DNA of 64,000 bases from Candidatus Zixiibacteriota bacterium. GTDB lineage: Bacteria; Zixibacteria; MSB-5A5; GN15; JACZUZ01. Below are positions 36,425 to 44,700 of this stretch, piece after piece. The stretch is taken from contig JAJRPM010000003.1 of the NCBI GenBank assembly GCA_024280775.1, positions 1-64,000 on the forward strand. Direction: 5' to 3'. The notes beneath the pieces were generated by a model. The model saw only the letters and a list, made by a program, of their open reading frames with translations, was not told the DNA's origin and ran no database searches. Numbering within the stretch: position 1 is the first letter of the stretch; the number at the start of each line of letters is the position of its first letter. A program made the position numbers and the translations under genes.

Positions 36425-36663
36425 ATTGTAAGTCCATACCCGCTATGCAATTCCAGTTAGGATTGCCCTTTGCTTACCTCATTGTGACGTCATTGTGCCC
36501 CCTCTATCAACTTAGTCCGATTTCCCCCGAGGACGCGGCGGCAAAGGAATCAGGAATGCGCTGAAATTTCCTTGACATTCTGACTGCGGCGTGTATAATA
36601 AGCGCGCCGTAATGGATTAACGTTCAGACCGTTACGGTGAAGCATGGTTTGAGAACACAGTCT
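36425..36663. other. Intergenic region before DUF3098-like gene
   Basis: A putative -35 TTGACA occurs in 'TTCCTTGACATTC' near 36573 and TATAAT at 36595-36600, 17 bases apart, giving a strong sigma-70-like promoter for the small gene starting at 36664. The rest shows no gene. Confidence 0.5.
36574..36600 (+). promoter_or_regulatory. Consensus sigma-70 promoter
   Basis: TTGACA is followed after about 17 bases by TATAAT ending at 36600, both perfect consensus hexamers. The transcript would begin near 36607 and carry the small membrane-protein gene. tRNA-Val and tRNA-Asp lie further downstream on the same strand and could be read from it too. Confidence 0.6.
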
Positions 36664-36933
36664 ATGGCAAATCTAGTGGACAAACAGCGGGCCTTCAATT
36701 GGCCCTTTGGCAGAAAGAATTACCTCATTTTCGGGTTAGGATTACTGTCGATAATTTTGGGTTACATTACGTTAGCCAATACTGCTGTGGGTCCGGATCC
36801 ATCAGATGACAGTTGGGGACAAGTTTTTCTTACTTTATCTCCGGCGCTTTTGATTCTCGGTTATTGTGTATTGATTCCGATTGCGATTATAGTCGGGGGC
36901 AAGCAGGATAACGCAACCGATCAAGACGAGTAG
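36664..36933 (+). CDS. Small DUF3098-like membrane protein
   Basis: The 89-residue protein has an N-terminal motif 'FNWPFGRKNYLIFGLGLLSIILGY' and a second membrane segment 'VFLTLSPALLILGYCVLIPIAIIV'. The F-x-F-G-(R/K)-x-N-Y start and two-helix hairpin match DUF3098 of FCB bacteria, which often sits beside ftsX. A GTG start at 36637 is possible. Function unknown. Confidence 0.75.
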   Translation: MANLVDKQRAFNWPFGRKNYLIFGLGLLSIILGYITLANTAVGPDPSDDSWGQVFLTLSPALLILGYCVLIPIAIIVGGKQDNATDQDE

Positions 36934-37008
36934 TTTAGTTTTTTTGAGCTTAGCTACCGCTTGGGGAAATTTGGTTTCTCCGACTTGGACGATTATTGAG
37001 GCGAATAG

Positions 37009-37082
37009 GGGCGATTAGCTCAGCTGGTTAGAGCGCCTGCTTTACACGCAGGAGGTCAATGGTTCGACTCCATTATCGCCCA
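37009..37082 (+). tRNA. tRNA-Val (anticodon TAC)
   Basis: A full cloverleaf is visible: acceptor GGGCGAT/ATCGCCC, D arm, anticodon arm CCTGC-TTTACAC-GCAGG with TAC, and T arm AATGG-TTCGACT-CCATT. The discriminator is A and CCA is not encoded, so CCA must be added after transcription. Confidence 0.97.
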
Positions 37083-37163
37083 TAGTTTAACGTCAGTTTT
37101 CACACCATATCGCGTTTCCGCAGTAGAATTGTTTTTGAAGTTCCTGCGCAAACCGCATCCAAC

Positions 37164-37240
37164 GGGGTTGTAGTTCAGTTGGTTAGAATGCCTGCCTGTC
37201 ACGCAGGAGGTCGCGAGTTCGAGTCTCGTCAACCCCGCCA
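37164..37240 (+). tRNA. tRNA-Asp (anticodon GTC)
   Basis: Acceptor GGGGTTG/CAACCCC, anticodon arm CCTGC-CTGTCAC-GCAGG with GTC, T loop TTCGAGT, discriminator G and encoded CCA. The last 11 bases plus two more are repeated at 62406-62418, and the stop of the recombinase gene lies inside this gene's 3' end. This marks it as an integration target. Confidence 0.97.
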
Positions 37241-38698
37241 TTTTTGAGTTTGAGTCCCTTCAGCGATAAAGCTGAAGGGTTTATTGTATGTGGCATATAG
37301 GTTTGCGCCGTCAAGAGTGGAGTTCGAATATAGCAAATCGACTAATCTCCTCTTTTCGAAGCTATTCTTGCTATCCCAAAGCGCTGGAAGCTTTTGCGAG
37401 AGTTCTAATATTCTCTGTGCTGCGGGGACAATGTTCTGATTCTCTTGATTGAGTATGCGAAGTTGTTCTGATAATTGACTACGTTCGGTTTCCCACAAAC
37501 TTGTCAATGATTGCCACTGCTCTTTGCCAATTGTTCCTTCAAGCTTGTCAATGTAAGCTTGCTCTGTCCACTTGCTCAACAGTCCGATTCGAGTATTCAA
37601 TCGCAATCGCTCTGATGCAATTTTCTTAACGTCACCTGAGCGTCGTTTCGAGATTTGTGACATTATCATCCTAGCTTTATCTTCGGTCAGTACAAGTGGT
37701 CCGAGCAACTCGCTATACTGATCTATCAGGTCAGCTTCTCGCACATACACCAAGTCACACCCGCCTCGCATACCTGTGCAATGGTAGTAGACATATTTGC
37801 CCTTCTTGATTTCAGCTGTGATCTTGCAGCCACACTTAGCGCAAACTAGCAGATTGCCGAAGGCAAACGACCTCCGATTGAATTGAGGTTTGTGATGCAC
37901 TCTGAAAGCTTGTTGAACCGCATCAAAGAGTTTGCGTGTAACAATTGGCTTATGAATACCACGGAATAGCTCTCCAGCCCAACGGAAGTCCCCGTAATAG
38001 AATGGATTCTTGAGCATTCGGTCTATTTGACTGATCGTGATTGGCTTGCCGCTCCGCGGAGTAGTCATCGACTTGGTTCTCGCCCAGCCTGCAAGAGCGC
38101 GAAGTGACATCTTGTTTGCCGCATACAACTCAAACAATTCAACCACAAGATGCGCTCGCTCCGGGTCCGGGAGTATTTCGCCAACATTCTTGTCTATCAG
38201 ATAACCGTAGGGAATACTTCCACCAGGATAACGGCCTTGGGATGCCTTCTCTCGCATTCCCTTGATAACTTCTTCGGAGAGATTGTCAGAGTAATTCTTG
38301 GCCATCAGGGCTTTGATGCCAAACATAAAATTCTCGTGAGACTTTGAATCCTTGCTGATCTCGCTATTCTCTTTGACCAGTAGAATCGTAAGGCCCTGAT
38401 TTTGAACCAGTGAATCTATTGTCGCTATGTCTTTGAAATTCCGTGAAAGTCGATCTGTTTTTTCACAGAGCAGATATTTCACATCAGGATTCGCCTGAAT
38501 GAATTCAAGCATCTTGTTGAATTTGGCGCGTCCGGCGATTTTCGCCGATTCAGCTTCTTGGAATTCCCGAACAACATTCAGAGAATTATCTGTGGCGTAT
38601 TGACGGAGATACTTCATCTGCGCATCAATTGAATATCTCTCACGCTCTTGTTCTTTCGAAGAGACTCTGGCGTAAATCACTGCATTGGAAGATTTCAT
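37229..38698 (-). CDS. Large serine recombinase (integrase-type)
   Basis: The 489-residue enzyme starts with the catalytic domain, nucleophile Ser13 in 'YARVSSKEQE', and continues with 'LLCEKTDRLSRNFKDIATID'. The recombinase domain is 'GSIPYGYLIDKNVGEILPDPERAHLVVELFELYA', the zinc ribbon 'CAKCGCKITAEIKKGKYVYYHCTGMRGGC', then a coiled coil (residues 340-440). The last four codons and stop overlap the 3' end of tRNA-Asp. Large serine recombinases integrate and excise elements at short cores. Its position suggests it placed this element in the tRNA gene. Confidence 0.95.
   Translation of the reverse strand: MKSSNAVIYARVSSKEQERERYSIDAQMKYLRQYATDNSLNVVREFQEAESAKIAGRAKFNKMLEFIQANPDVKYLLCEKTDRLSRNFKDIATIDSLVQNQGLTILLVKENSEISKDSKSHENFMFGIKALMAKNYSDNLSEEVIKGMREKASQGRYPGGSIPYGYLIDKNVGEILPDPERAHLVVELFELYAANKMSLRALAGWARTKSMTTPRSGKPITISQIDRMLKNPFYYGDFRWAGELFRGIHKPIVTRKLFDAVQQAFRVHHKPQFNRRSFAFGNLLVCAKCGCKITAEIKKGKYVYYHCTGMRGGCDLVYVREADLIDQYSELLGPLVLTEDKARMIMSQISKRRSGDVKKIASERLRLNTRIGLLSKWTEQAYIDKLEGTIGKEQWQSLTSLWETERSQLSEQLRILNQENQNIVPAAQRILELSQKLPALWDSKNSFEKRRLVDLLYSNSTLDGANLYATYNKPFSFIAEGTQTQKWRG
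37230..37242 (+). other. Putative attachment site attL in tRNA-Asp 3' end
   Basis: The 13 bases CAACCCCGCCATT, spanning the last 11 bases of tRNA-Asp and two beyond, recur exactly at 62406-62418 in the same orientation. Direct repeats at a tRNA 3' end and at the far end of an integrase-bearing region are the classic sign of attL and attR. The chance of such a 13-base match in this window is about one in a thousand. Confidence 0.55.
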
Positions 38699-38783
38699 CT
38701 GTTGTGACTCTCTTTGAAGTTTCTCGGTCTGGGACCTGCCATGCTGGCTTTACTCAAGAACCTAATTGTTACCTAGAATCAGG

Positions 38784-39194
38784 TCAATTCCTACCCAGTT
38801 GTTTCTTATGCTTTTTTAGCGCTTCGAGAATTGATTTTATTTCCGAATTTATTGCTATTTCTGCGGCGTCAGTTTTTGCATTTCCGAACACTTCATCTAC
38901 CAACGACTTACGATTCAAAACCTCTTCTAAATTATTTTGCAGTTTCAAAAGTTTTGAAGTTAAACTCAAAACTTCTAAACTACTTTTATCGATTCTTAGA
39001 AATTCCGTATTCTCTTCAGCCAGGTTTCTAATCAGTTTCCGAAGATTTGATATTCCAGCTTCGCATCTAACAAAAATTTGTATGCCACATCCCTGGCACA
39101 CAAAGTATGGCTTCTCCTTCTTGGAGAGTTTCACGGCAGACCATTCTCCGCAGAGGAAGCAGGGAATACGCGCATTCTTGGGTAGTGTTGTCAT
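38784..39194 (-). CDS. Zinc-ribbon protein with coiled coil
   Basis: The 136-residue protein has an N-terminal zinc ribbon with CxxC pairs in 'ARIPCFLCGEWSAV' and 'YFVCQGCGIQIFVRC', then helical region (residues 50-136) with heptad-like leucines. It is unlikely to be an enzyme; a DNA-binding or replication accessory role is plausible for a mobile element. A perfect 18-base palindrome is directly upstream of its start. It lies between the rolling-circle initiator and the recombinase genes. Confidence 0.75.
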   Translation of the reverse strand: MTTLPKNARIPCFLCGEWSAVKLSKKEKPYFVCQGCGIQIFVRCEAGISNLRKLIRNLAEENTEFLRIDKSSLEVLSLTSKLLKLQNNLEEVLNRKSLVDEVFGNAKTDAAEIAINSEIKSILEALKKHKKQLGRN

Positions 39195-39209
39195 AATTTG
39201 CTTTCAACA

Positions 39210-39227
39210 TAACGTTACGTAACGTTA
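39210..39227. promoter_or_regulatory. Perfect 18-base palindrome upstream of zinc-ribbon gene
   Basis: TAACGTTAC and its exact complement GTAACGTTA abut with no spacer. It is 16 bases upstream of the zinc-ribbon gene start and 16 bases after the rolling-circle gene stop. It is a likely dimer-binding operator, possibly for a protein of the element. Confidence 0.55.
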
Positions 39228-39242
39228 GAGCGTTTTGAGGTT

Positions 39243-40166
39243 CTAGTTTTGGGTTGCTAATTCGATTCGAAACCACTGCAATAATCCCAGGCCATCGACA
39301 CTCTCTTGAGAAATGATGCCTTGGACTTGTGAATTGATGAACTCAATCGGAAGCTTCAGGACTTTCCATAGGCCCTTTGGTGGCTTCTTGAATAGTTTGA
39401 CACCACGGGATGTACTGTACCGTCGTGTGCCAGGTCGGAATGGTCCTAAGATCACTTCTTTGGTCAGATACTTGGAGAGATAAGCGGCTATGCGATGTAC
39501 ATCCACGTGTTTGATGTTCACGAACCTCCCGCCTCCTACGGCTTGCCAGGATGATTGTATCCATTGCTGGGGGATGTATCTATCGATCAGAATGTGCAAG
39601 TGAGCGTATCCTGACTTGTGAAGCTCAACAACTGCAATGAAGTCAATCGACTTCCCGGTCCTGCGCTTCAAATAGACTCTGAACTTTCTCCAACACTCCC
39701 GGATGTACTTGATTGACTCTTCAGAGCTTGTGTAACGAGGATCGAGTGTCAGTGTCAGGAACCTTCGAAGATCATTGCGTGTGGCGGCCTCAATGATAGC
39801 TTGTCGCAATCGCCTGGCTTTCTTTGGTCCACAGACTGGACAGTCCCAACCTTTGCAACCTAGGGCGGCATAGTGATCATACCGATTGCCGTTTTCTCGC
39901 ACTTCACCGACAATACTCCACCTTCTGCAAAAGTTGTTGCAATTGTGCTTATTAAAGTCAAGAAAAGAAAAAGAATGTGGGCCTTCGGCCAAACCACTTT
40001 GGGAACCGCAGCCCAACGGGGCTACGCCCCGCTGGGTCCCCTGCGGTTCGGACTCCGGTCGGGGGTCGGCTCTGCGGCCTTCCCCCAGTTGTGACCGTCT
40101 GTCCCCCACGTCAGGAGTGGTCAACCTGGCAGTGGGACTTTGAGCGGACTGTCTAGAGTGATCCAT
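39243..40166 (-). CDS. Rolling-circle replication initiator (HUH type)
   Basis: The 307-residue protein carries a zinc-like pair 'GCKGWDCPVCGPKKARRLRQAI', motif 1 'FLTLTLDPR', the HUH motif 'SGYAHLHILID' and the tyrosine motif 'HRIAAYLSKYLTKE'. These define replication initiators of the inovirus/plasmid REP (ORF2-G2P) group. The first 70 residues are low in complexity (Arg/Gly/Pro/Ser) because the gene start runs through a GC-rich hairpin. The start ATG at 40166 has a GGAAG site six bases away. It overlaps the SpoVG-like gene by 14 bases. Confidence 0.9.
   Translation of the reverse strand: MDHSRQSAQSPTARLTTPDVGDRRSQLGEGRRADPRPESEPQGTQRGVAPLGCGSQSGLAEGPHSFSFLDFNKHNCNNFCRRWSIVGEVRENGNRYDHYAALGCKGWDCPVCGPKKARRLRQAIIEAATRNDLRRFLTLTLDPRYTSSEESIKYIRECWRKFRVYLKRRTGKSIDFIAVVELHKSGYAHLHILIDRYIPQQWIQSSWQAVGGGRFVNIKHVDVHRIAAYLSKYLTKEVILGPFRPGTRRYSTSRGVKLFKKPPKGLWKVLKLPIEFINSQVQGIISQESVDGLGLLQWFRIELATQN
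40003..40049. repeat. Strong GC hairpin inside rolling-circle gene, candidate origin
   Basis: The inner stem (40012-40022 with 40026-40036) pairs 10 of 11 bases around loop TAC; the outer stem GAACCGCAG (40003-40011) with CTGCGGTTC (40041-40049) adds nine perfect pairs beyond a four-base bulge. A small GGCC-TTC-GGCC hairpin precedes it at 39980. Rolling-circle origins commonly lie in or next to the initiator gene and are nicked in such a cruciform loop. That it is the origin is inference. Confidence 0.55.
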
Positions 40167-40443
40167 CTCCAGCTTCCGCGTACTTTGTTAGAACTGCATC
40201 CGAAATTGCTTTCTTCAGTCTGGCGCCAGGCAAAAGGATATTCAGGTTCTTGTATTCGTCTGTTGACTTGTCGCGATAACGGATGTTTGGCAACGCTACC
40301 CATGGTTTCTTGCCGTCTTGGTGAATCACCTTGACCCTGATAATGGTCAATTCTCCAAAATCGGTTTGTAGTGTGACATTCGCGTTGGCCTTATGGGCCG
40401 CTTCGCTCTCTGTCATCCTAAGTTCAACGAGTATTTCAGTCAT
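40153..40443 (-). CDS. SpoVG-family DNA-binding protein
   Basis: The 96-residue protein matches the SpoVG fold: 'TEILVELRMTE' start, 'NANVTLQTDFGELTIIRVKVIHQDGKKPWVALPN' core and 'LPGARLKKAISDAVLTKYAEA' helix. SpoVG is a small DNA- and RNA-binding regulator in Firmicutes; the same family appears in phage and plasmid replication modules. Its start ATG follows CAGGAG. It is next to the initiator gene (overlapping) and so probably acts in replication or regulation of the element. Confidence 0.8.
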   Translation of the reverse strand: MTEILVELRMTESEAAHKANANVTLQTDFGELTIIRVKVIHQDGKKPWVALPNIRYRDKSTDEYKNLNILLPGARLKKAISDAVLTKYAEAGDGSL

Positions 40444-40618
40444 TTTCAGCGCTCCTGCTCTTGAAAGTTGTAGTTTTGGAAATGGCAATCACTTCCGTTG
40501 ATTCTGTTCTATCCCATTCATCTAGTAGCTCGATTAGTGCGCACAGTCTATCCAGTGATTCTGAATCAAGATCTGATGCGACATAGATCGAGCCAGTATG
40601 TTCGCGGGCATTCTTCAC
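40436..40618 (-). CDS. Small acidic hypothetical protein
   Basis: The frame gives 60 residues from a GTG at 40618, helical in the centre ('SLDRLCALIELLDEWDR') and overlapping the SpoVG-like gene start by eight bases. That coupling and the position directly upstream in the same direction argue for a real gene, but no ribosome site is clear. No family recognised. Confidence 0.4.
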   Translation of the reverse strand: MKNAREHTGSIYVASDLDSESLDRLCALIELLDEWDRTESTEVIAISKTTTFKSRSAEND

Positions 40619-40705
40619 GCATACATGGAGCAGTAAAACAAGTATTCAAACCACGCAACGCGCAGTTCTCTAGCTGTCTATCGAAGGGGTTAGAAGTGTC
40701 ACTCT

Positions 40706-40731
40706 GGACAGCTAGAAATTTCTAGCTGTCC
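40706..40731. promoter_or_regulatory. Perfect 26-base palindrome
   Basis: GGACAGCTAGAAA abuts its exact complement TTTCTAGCTGTCC. A further half-copy TCTAGCTGTC is at 40669-40678. It lies upstream of the SpoVG/initiator/recombinase gene run and just beyond the stop of the 271-residue gene. It is likely the control region (operator) of the element. Alternatively it is a resolution site or termination structure. Confidence 0.6.
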
Positions 40732-40742
40732 AAGTTGTTGTC

Positions 40743-41558
40743 TCACTTCATGTCACGTTTGGGATATTTTTTGGGGATTTTGTAACGTTTTACAGATTTT
40801 GCTACACTTTGCTCATTGTCGAGATTGGTGTAGCCATGCTCATCAAGGAAATCAGCCCAGATCGAGAATGGTCTGTCTTCAAATCCTATCTGAGACATTG
40901 CGTGCAGAGCCAGTGCATCACGGTAGTTTTTCTTACCCGCATGCATTGACCAAAAGCCTTCCGGCCTTTTCAGCGCTTGACTGATGTTCTTCCTGAAGGT
41001 GGAATCGTCTTGAAGTTCTGATTTGGTAATTAGAGCTTTAGCCCATGGTGCCGTAAGAAAAACTGAGTCTAATCTGATCAGATTGCGAAAAGCATTGGTG
41101 TCAGAGTTCTTTGCTTTCTCGATCAACTCTTGAATTGAACAATCGAACTTGATTTGACACCAGAGTCCTATCCTCATTGAGCGGATTTGCAGAGTCCATC
41201 TAGCCCACTCCAGAAGTATTGCTTCTCTGGTTTCTTTGTCATCCGGGAAATTGTCAGGGTCAGTGTATTCAAGAATAGCTTCTAGAGTGTTTGCCAATGC
41301 TTCAAGCGAAGAGTCGCCGGAGGCAGGATCAATCTTTAGAAGTTTATAGCCATCATTCTTGGTCTCTGAGGCGAGTACTTCAAGCGAACTGTCATACAGT
41401 GAGACAATATCTCTTTCGCCGCTGGATTCGTACAGCTTAATTCCCTTGTCCGAAAACCGAAAGCGGTCTCGAATTTCATCACTAAATAGCCAATCAATAA
41501 GCTTCATGTACAGAACGAATACACGAGACTCTAGCTCCCTGGAAGATTGACCACTCAT
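40743..41558 (-). CDS. Hypothetical protein of the mobile element
   Basis: The 271-residue protein is helical and acidic at the start with a basic C-terminus ('SVKRYKIPKKYPKRDMK'). It has no signal peptide and no motif I recognise. It has conserved-looking aromatic patches 'RPEGFWSMHAGKKNYRDALALHAMSQIGF'. It is the most upstream gene on the minus strand of the replicon-like module, so it may be an early or regulatory protein. Function unknown. Confidence 0.7.
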   Translation of the reverse strand: MSGQSSRELESRVFVLYMKLIDWLFSDEIRDRFRFSDKGIKLYESSGERDIVSLYDSSLEVLASETKNDGYKLLKIDPASGDSSLEALANTLEAILEYTDPDNFPDDKETREAILLEWARWTLQIRSMRIGLWCQIKFDCSIQELIEKAKNSDTNAFRNLIRLDSVFLTAPWAKALITKSELQDDSTFRKNISQALKRPEGFWSMHAGKKNYRDALALHAMSQIGFEDRPFSIWADFLDEHGYTNLDNEQSVAKSVKRYKIPKKYPKRDMK

Positions 41559-41639
41559 ATCAACAATTATGCGATAGCCAAGGGTTTTAACAATAGTCTA
41601 GAGGCGCTTATTTGAGGGTCGGAAATGCACTGATATGCA

Positions 41640-41670
41640 AATCCCCGAGAGGTATTTCCTCTCGGGGATT
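41640..41670 (-). terminator. Perfect 13-base-arm stem-loop
   Basis: Arms AATCCCCGAGAGG and CCTCTCGGGGATT enclose TATTT. It lies 120 bases beyond the stop of the giant gene on the minus strand and could terminate it. No long T run follows on either strand, so a rho-independent function is not certain. Confidence 0.45.
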
Positions 41671-41791
41671 GGGTATATGACCTCGAATGAGTAAGATTCT
41701 CAGATTCGAAATAGTGACGTAGACGCGGTGAATACTAATTGGTAGATTCTTATTCTATACCTACCAATAATCGTGCCTCATTGTAGTGAGT

Positions 41792-44700
41792 CTACTTCAA
41801 CAACACCATCTTCCGTGTCTGAATAAAGTCCCCCGCCGTTATGCGATAGAAATACATTCCGCTGGCAACTGACTTGCCAGATTGATTGTCACTTTTCCAG
41901 GTGACTTCGTACGTCCCTGCCGAACGAGCGCCGATGTCGAATTCTCTGACACGTTGCCCCAGAATGTTGTAAATGGTAATCACAACATTTGAACGTACTG
42001 GCAAGCTGTAAGAGATATTGGTCGTTGGATTGAATGGGTTAGGATAATTCTGACTCAAAGTGAATTCCTTTGGAAGCGATACATGCTCATCATCACCCAC
42101 CCCAGTTTGGATATCTGTTACAATAATCATCCTCCCTATGGAAGTGTCCGATACTCGGGATGTATCCCTTACTGACCTAGCAAGGACTTTGAGCAAAGCA
42201 CTGTCCACCACTATTGACCAACGAGCAACTGTTAGCAGCGTATCTGCACTCCACACGGAGGAGTCTGTTCCATTGGAGTGCCAAAGCGTCGATTCTCCAA
42301 AGATGAACTTGTATTCGACAGAATCTCTAAGGGTTGTAGATGAAGGATGCACATAGTACTGAACTGTGTCGCCAGCATTAATACTATCTCTCCCAATCGG
42401 TTGTATCGGAACGGTCACTTTCTCCTTTTGCACAACATATGCTTTCTGCCCGCTTGTCGTAGAGTTTCCAGTTGAATCCCAGGCGGATGCCCAAAATGTG
42501 ATTGTGGAGACTGCGATGAGTGGGCCAAGGATATACGATACGGTATCTGGCCCAGAGTTGCTGAACGACCAGCTTTGCTGATGGTCAGCGCTATTCTTCC
42601 AATAGAGAACCAGACTGTCCAAACCTTCGTTGTCATTAGCGACAATAACAATTGTATCTGACTGTGTTTCGATGGGAGATTCAACAGCATGAGTGACAAT
42701 TAACGTCGGCGCCACCGTATCGATAAGAATATAGTATCCGGTTGCAAAAGCGCTGAATTGGCTTTCACCGTCTCCAGTATTATCTCTTGCCGCCTTCACC
42801 CAGTAATAATAAACCGAATCAGCTTGAGGCGGAATATCACTTTCAGAAAGATCACTCTGCCAGGCGCCAATTGGAGTCTTGGCTTCCACTGAACTATTTG
42901 AGCGGTAAAGATGATAGGCGCCTGCCCCGTCTACCGCATCCCATGACACCAAGACAGAGCTTGGTTTGCCAGAACTGGCCACTACTCCAGTTGGAGCATC
43001 CAACGGTGGTTCTACACTTGAACCGGCAACCATCACACTGAGAGCGCTTTGCCTTGCCCCGGCGGGTGTTGCTGCAGCAGACACCCAGTAGTAATAGGCC
43101 ACATTCGGAATTGTGTTTGTATCGACAAACGTATTCCCCAACGACCAAAGCGTATCCAACAATGTTGCCTGTTTCAGGTCAGCATCTATCGCCCGGAATA
43201 CAGAGTAGAATGCATTGTATGCCATACCGTCGGACGTAGGATATGTTTGAGCGCTCCAATTCAAGTGCACACCGTCAGATTGGTCAGTCGTTGCGGCCAG
43301 GCCGGTGGGGGTTGGCACAGATGAACCAATTCCTCGCAGTATCGGTTTTGACACTCCCTCATTGATACTCCAAACGTCATCAAAATCCCAACCAACTGCG
43401 AGGAACAGTCCCTCATTGACGAGAGAATCACAGACTCTTCTTGAATTCAAAATCGAACCACCTACGCAGCCAACTACCTTGTTAGCGTTCGTGCACGAAA
43501 AAGAGTTCCTGAGGGTAACGCTATAGTTCCTACCGACTAAACCTCCTCTGCAAGAGCTCGCGTTCACAGTACCAATGGAGTAGCAACGCTCAATCGTACC
43601 TCCATCAGCTTGGCCAACAATGCCACCACTCTCCCCGTTTCCGTGCACATTCGCAGAATTTACGAAACAATCCGAAACAACCCCAGAACTTAGCCTTCCA
43701 ACGATACCTCCGGAGTAGTATTTACCATCAAGACCTCTTTGACTTGATGAATAGCATTCAGTAATCACTCCGTTACTAGTCCCCGCTATGCCGCCTACCT
43801 CTTTTCCTGACGTGTTACGGCTGAAACTATGAACGCTTATGTCGACCTTGGCCCATGACCACTTAATGGTACCTGAGTTATTGCCAGCGATACCACCGAC
43901 GTGACTCGGACTGGTATTATCAGCCGCACGCATTGTTTCTGTTGACATATCAACGCTACATTGGACGATTTCACCACCATTGTCACCAACCAATCCACCA
44001 AAAAAGCCGTTGTCTTCGCAGATAAAGTTGTTAGCAAAAAGCACATGGCAGTTGATGATCTTACCACCGCTACTTCCGACTAATACACCAACATTTCTAT
44101 AGCCATCGACGCCATCCATTTCAATATTCAGATTCTTTATAGTTCCTACATCCATAAGAACTGAGAAAAGCCCAATACTTTCGCCAGTAGGATATATCAT
44201 TCTTAGGCCGCGAATCCAGTGCCCCTGACCATCGAATACTCCTCTAAAATAATGTTGATAGTCAATACCTATTGGTTGCCAGTTGCTTATCCCTGAAACG
44301 TCTAAGTCCTGAGTGAGAATGTAAGTGACATTCTGGCGAGGATAACTCCCACCGGTCGAGACCTGTCGGAGTTGGCCGACACTGGAAATATATACTGTAT
44401 CAGGGCGTGAACCGGCTATAACGGAAAAGTCACTGTCGCTTATATCACAAGTAGATCCGGTTGTAGAACATATCCTAATACGAAAAGCGCTACCAGTATC
44501 TTCGGTTCTCCATTGATAGTTGCCAGGAGATGCGGGAGTACTTGCCACTATGGGTTTGAACACTTGCCCATTCTTCAGCAAATCAATCTTGACGTTCGTG
44601 ACATCTCCTGTTGGTGTCCAAGTAATATAAGTATTACGATTGACAAATAGTGTTTCGCCGCCGTTTGGCGCGTCAACTGTCAGGCCCGGCGGAATAACTA

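Noticed and set aside
37056..37241. Open frame covering both tRNA genes on the minus strand
   Set aside because: It is antisense to two tRNAs; the resulting peptide pattern is a well-known artefact of tRNA complements.
37229..41558. Inovirus prophage
   Set aside because: The initiator is of a type found in inoviruses, but no Zot-like ATPase, coat or adsorption proteins are present.
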